Below, piece after piece: positions 5,617 through 7,388 of a DNA stretch of 7,388 nucleotides. Below the pieces are notes generated by a model. The model saw nothing but the letters and a program-made list of their open reading frames with translations, did no database searches and had not been told where the DNA came from. The stretch is from an uncultured Eubacteriales bacterium (GTDB taxonomy: Bacteria; Bacillota; Clostridia; Lachnospirales; Anaerotignaceae). Every line of letters starts with the position of its first letter. Position 1 is the stretch's first letter. Where the stretch lies: the NCBI GenBank assembly GCA_902406135.1, contig CABPCX010000090.1:1-7388 (forward strand). Direction: 5' to 3'. The translations under genes and the position numbers were made by a program.

Positions 5617-6839
5617 TGGATAAACATATTTCACAAAAACGGGTTTTGCTTCTTAATGCCAGCCATAATGATGAAAGGCTCTTAAAAGCATTGAAAAAAT
5701 TAAACTGCTATGTAATAACCACAGGAAACCGTCCAGAGCTTCCGGGCCACAAAATGGCTGATGAATATGTATACGGTGACTATACTGACCTTGAGAGTAT
5801 GTATAGACTGGCCGCTGACAAAAAAGTAGATGCGGTATGTCCCTGCTGCAATGACTTTGGAGTGATAACAGCGGCCTATGTTTCCGAAAAACTTGGATTT
5901 AAAGGCCAGGATGACTATAAAACAACTTTAATAATTCACAATAAAGCTAATTTTAAGGCTTTTGCCTCTGAGCTTGGAGGAATAAATACTCCCACAGCAG
6001 TATCATTTGGTGATATTAATGAAGCTTTGAAGTGGGGAATGCTTTACGCTAAAGACTTTCCTCTTATAGTTAAGCCAGTGGATTTGAGTGCAGGAAACGG
6101 TATACTGCGTGCAGACACGCCAGAGGAATTATTAGAAAACATCAAAAACGCTTTTTCGTACTCAAGAGAGAAAAGAATAGTTATAGAGCCTTTTATTGAA
6201 GGGACTCAGCACGGATTCTGTACTTATCTTATAGGGCAGAAAGTGGCTGCTATATGTTCCAATAATGAACACTCATTCATAAATCCTTACAGAGTGGAAG
6301 TAGACACATTTCCTGCAGAAAAAATTGAGCTGGTACGTGATGACCTTATACGGCAGATTGAACATATAGCAAAGACGCTGAATCTGACAGATGGCATATT
6401 CCACCTTCAATATATTATGAAAGCCGGAAAAGCATATATTTTGGAATGTATGCGAAGGGTGCTCGGCAATCTTTACAGTATCCCGGCAGAGGGGCTGGGA
6501 GAAGGATTTGACTGGGATTATTGGGAAGCACGTGCTAAATGCGGATTTGGAGTAAATGACTTTCCAAAGGAAGTCCACCAAAAGGGATTTTGGGCATACC
6601 GTGCATTGATTGCCGGACAAAACGGAATTTATAAAGGCCTTAAGATAGACAAAGAAATAGAAAAGTATATATATGAAGAAAGAATGCTTCATAACGAAGG
6701 ATATGCTGTAACCAATTATAAATCAGACCCCATAGGATTTTTATTTATGCGGTTTAATACCTATGAAGAAATGATGAGGGTAATGATTCAAAAATATGAT
6801 GATATCAGGGTTTTGACAGAAAATACTGATAATAGATAA
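5616..6839 (+). CDS. ATP-grasp carboxylate-amine ligase, substrate unknown
   Basis: This 407-residue protein has the ATP-grasp layout. A pre-ATP-grasp Rossmann-like half begins KRVLLLNAS (8-16) and includes VDAVCPCCNDFG (71-82). The ATP-binding half carries HNKANFKAF (108-116), the nucleotide loop IVKPVDLSAGNGI (151-163, K153), VIEPFIEG (189-196) and LECMRRVLGNL (276-286), where E277 and R281 occupy the metal and phosphate positions. The C-terminal about 90 residues (from GFWAYRA) form a small extra domain. Enzymes of this superfamily (PurK, CarB, D-Ala-D-Ala ligase, L-amino-acid ligases) activate a carboxylate as an acyl phosphate and couple it to an amine. The start codon shares one base with the stop of the sugar transferase, and GGGGAG at 5602-5607 is the ribosome binding site, so the two are co-translated. 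A role in attaching an amino acid to an amino sugar is a hypothesis from context only. Confidence 0.85.
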   Translation: MDKHISQKRVLLLNASHNDERLLKALKKLNCYVITTGNRPELPGHKMADEYVYGDYTDLESMYRLAADKKVDAVCPCCNDFGVITAAYVSEKLGFKGQDDYKTTLIIHNKANFKAFASELGGINTPTAVSFGDINEALKWGMLYAKDFPLIVKPVDLSAGNGILRADTPEELLENIKNAFSYSREKRIVIEPFIEGTQHGFCTYLIGQKVAAICSNNEHSFINPYRVEVDTFPAEKIELVRDDLIRQIEHIAKTLNLTDGIFHLQYIMKAGKAYILECMRRVLGNLYSIPAEGLGEGFDWDYWEARAKCGFGVNDFPKEVHQKGFWAYRALIAGQNGIYKGLKIDKEIEKYIYEERMLHNEGYAVTNYKSDPIGFLFMRFNTYEEMMRVMIQKYDDIRVLTENTDNR

Positions 6840-6851
6840 ACACGGCTTACC

Positions 6852-6880
6852 TTGTAAATAAAAACAGGTAAAAATACGAT
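6852..6880 (+). promoter_or_regulatory. Candidate sigma-A promoter for the DAHP synthase gene
   Basis: TTGTAA (6852-6857) and TACGAT (6875-6880) are 17 nt apart, with each box matching 4 of 6 consensus bases. A weak inverted repeat (TTACCT at 6848, AGGTAA at 6866) overlaps the region. It has no T-run, so it is not a clear terminator. The 98-nt gap is larger than the gaps inside the cluster, so independent transcription is plausible but unproven. Confidence 0.3.
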
Positions 6881-6924
6881 TTTAAGGTGGAAGAGGTATT
6901 AAGTATATCATTAACACCTACGTC

Positions 6925-6929
6925 AGGAG
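6925..6929 (+). promoter_or_regulatory. Ribosome binding site fixing the DAHP synthase start
   Basis: AGGAG lies 8 nt before the ATG at 6938. It favours that start over an in-frame GTG at 6887, which has no good site upstream, and over the ATG at 6953. Confidence 0.65.
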
Positions 6930-6937
6930 TTGATAAA

Positions 6938-7388
6938 ATGCAGCAATTACCTATGAGTAAAAAGAATGCAGAGGGTTCTACAACAAAAATACAAGTAGGG
7001 AATATTGTAATAGGGCAGGATTTTTTGGTTATTGCCGGTCCCTGTGCCATTGAATCCGAAGAACAGGTACTTAAAACGGCCTTTGCTGTGAAAAGAGCAG
7101 GTGCAAATATGCTGCGTGGAGGAGCCTTTAAACCAAGGTCTTCACCCTATAGTTTTCAAGGACTTGGAGAAACGGGCCTTAAATATTTGAAAAGAGCTGG
7201 ACGGGAAGCGGGATTACCTACTATTACGGAAGTAATGGACCCAAGGGAAGTTGAATTAGTCAGTGGATATGCTGACATACTTCAGATAGGTTCCAGAAAT
7301 ATGCAGAACTTTTCTCTGCTTATGGAAGCTGGAAAAAGCAAAAAGCCGGTTATGCTTAAACGTGGATTGTGTGCCACCATTGAGGAAT
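6938..7388 (+). CDS. aroF: Type I-beta 3-deoxy-7-phosphoheptulonate (DAHP) synthase, 3' end cut by window edge
   Basis: The frame is open from ATG 6938 to the right edge (150 codons plus one base). DAHP synthase condenses phosphoenolpyruvate with erythrose-4-phosphate, the first step to chorismate and the aromatic amino acids. Clear landmarks are AGPCAIES (33-40, with a metal-binding Cys), [19 protein letters not shown] (59-77), [16 protein letters not shown] (115-125) and MLKRG (139-143). The NMQNF and [11 protein letters not shown] motifs separate it from the related KDO-8-phosphate synthases. Only about 30 residues precede the barrel, too few for the N-terminal ferredoxin-like or chorismate mutase regulatory domains found in some relatives. 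A C-terminal fusion beyond the window cannot be excluded. It follows the ATP-grasp gene by 98 nt. It may be a housekeeping aromatic gene next to the cluster or a dedicated copy; the window does not decide. The symbol follows the usual name for this type (also called aroA or aroG in some genomes). Confidence 0.92.
   Translation, partial: MQQLPMSKKNAEGSTTKIQVGNIVIGQDFLVIAGPCAIESEEQVLKTAFAVKRAGANMLRGGAFKPRSSPYSFQGLGETGLKYLKRAGREAGLPTITEVMDPREVELVSGYADILQIGSRNMQNFSLLMEAGKSKKPVMLKRGLCATIEE

Noticed and set aside
6273..6692. 139-residue minus-strand open frame
   Set aside because: It lies antisense inside the ATP-grasp gene, with no recognisable domain and no plausible start signal; the + strand frame holds the family motifs.
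6848..6871. Inverted repeat TTACCT / AGGTAA as a terminator after the ATP-grasp gene
   Set aside because: The stem is only 6 bp with a long AT-rich loop, and no T-run follows on either strand.

Overview
The window is AT-rich and every supported gene lies on the + strand. Genes are tightly packed, have strong AGGAGG-type ribosome binding sites and use many AGA/ATA codons. Together with the protein families present, this suggests a low-GC Gram-positive anaerobe of the Clostridia (Lachnospiraceae-like). That assignment is an inference from style, not from a marker gene.

Region 1 (1-1212) is the end of a membrane-protein operon. A polytopic membrane protein, cut by the left edge, overlaps by 4 nt a PrsW-type intramembrane glutamic protease with all its signature residues. 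A textbook intrinsic terminator closes the unit. Region 2 (1213-1738) holds a very AT-rich spacer and a 110-residue two-helix membrane protein of unknown function.

Region 3 (1739-6839) is a sugar-nucleotide and glycan-initiation cluster. In order it contains a DegT/DnrJ/EryC1/StrS (VioA/WecE-like) sugar aminotransferase; an rmlA gene (glucose-1-phosphate thymidylyltransferase) broken by a frameshift; rmlB (dTDP-glucose 4,6-dehydratase); a PglC-like phosphoglycosyl transferase with an unusual C-terminal motif; and an ATP-grasp ligase whose start overlaps the transferase stop by 1 nt. No rmlC or rmlD is present in the window. RmlA and RmlB would make dTDP-4-keto-6-deoxyglucose, the aminotransferase would convert it to a dTDP-4-amino-4,6-dideoxyhexose, and the membrane transferase would load a sugar phosphate onto a polyprenyl carrier. 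The ATP-grasp enzyme may ligate an amino acid or other carboxylate to an amine, possibly the 4-amino group of this sugar. The ATP-grasp step and its link to the sugar are hypotheses.

Region 4 (6840-7388) begins a type I-beta DAHP synthase, the first enzyme of the shikimate pathway, cut by the right edge. It lacks room for an N-terminal regulatory domain. Whether it belongs to the glycan cluster or starts an aromatic amino acid operon cannot be decided here.

The most notable observations are the 4-nt-type lesion in rmlA, the compact amino-sugar, phosphoglycosyl transferase and ATP-grasp module, and the divergent motif of the transferase. No RNA genes, CRISPR arrays, insertion sequences or attachment sites were recognised.
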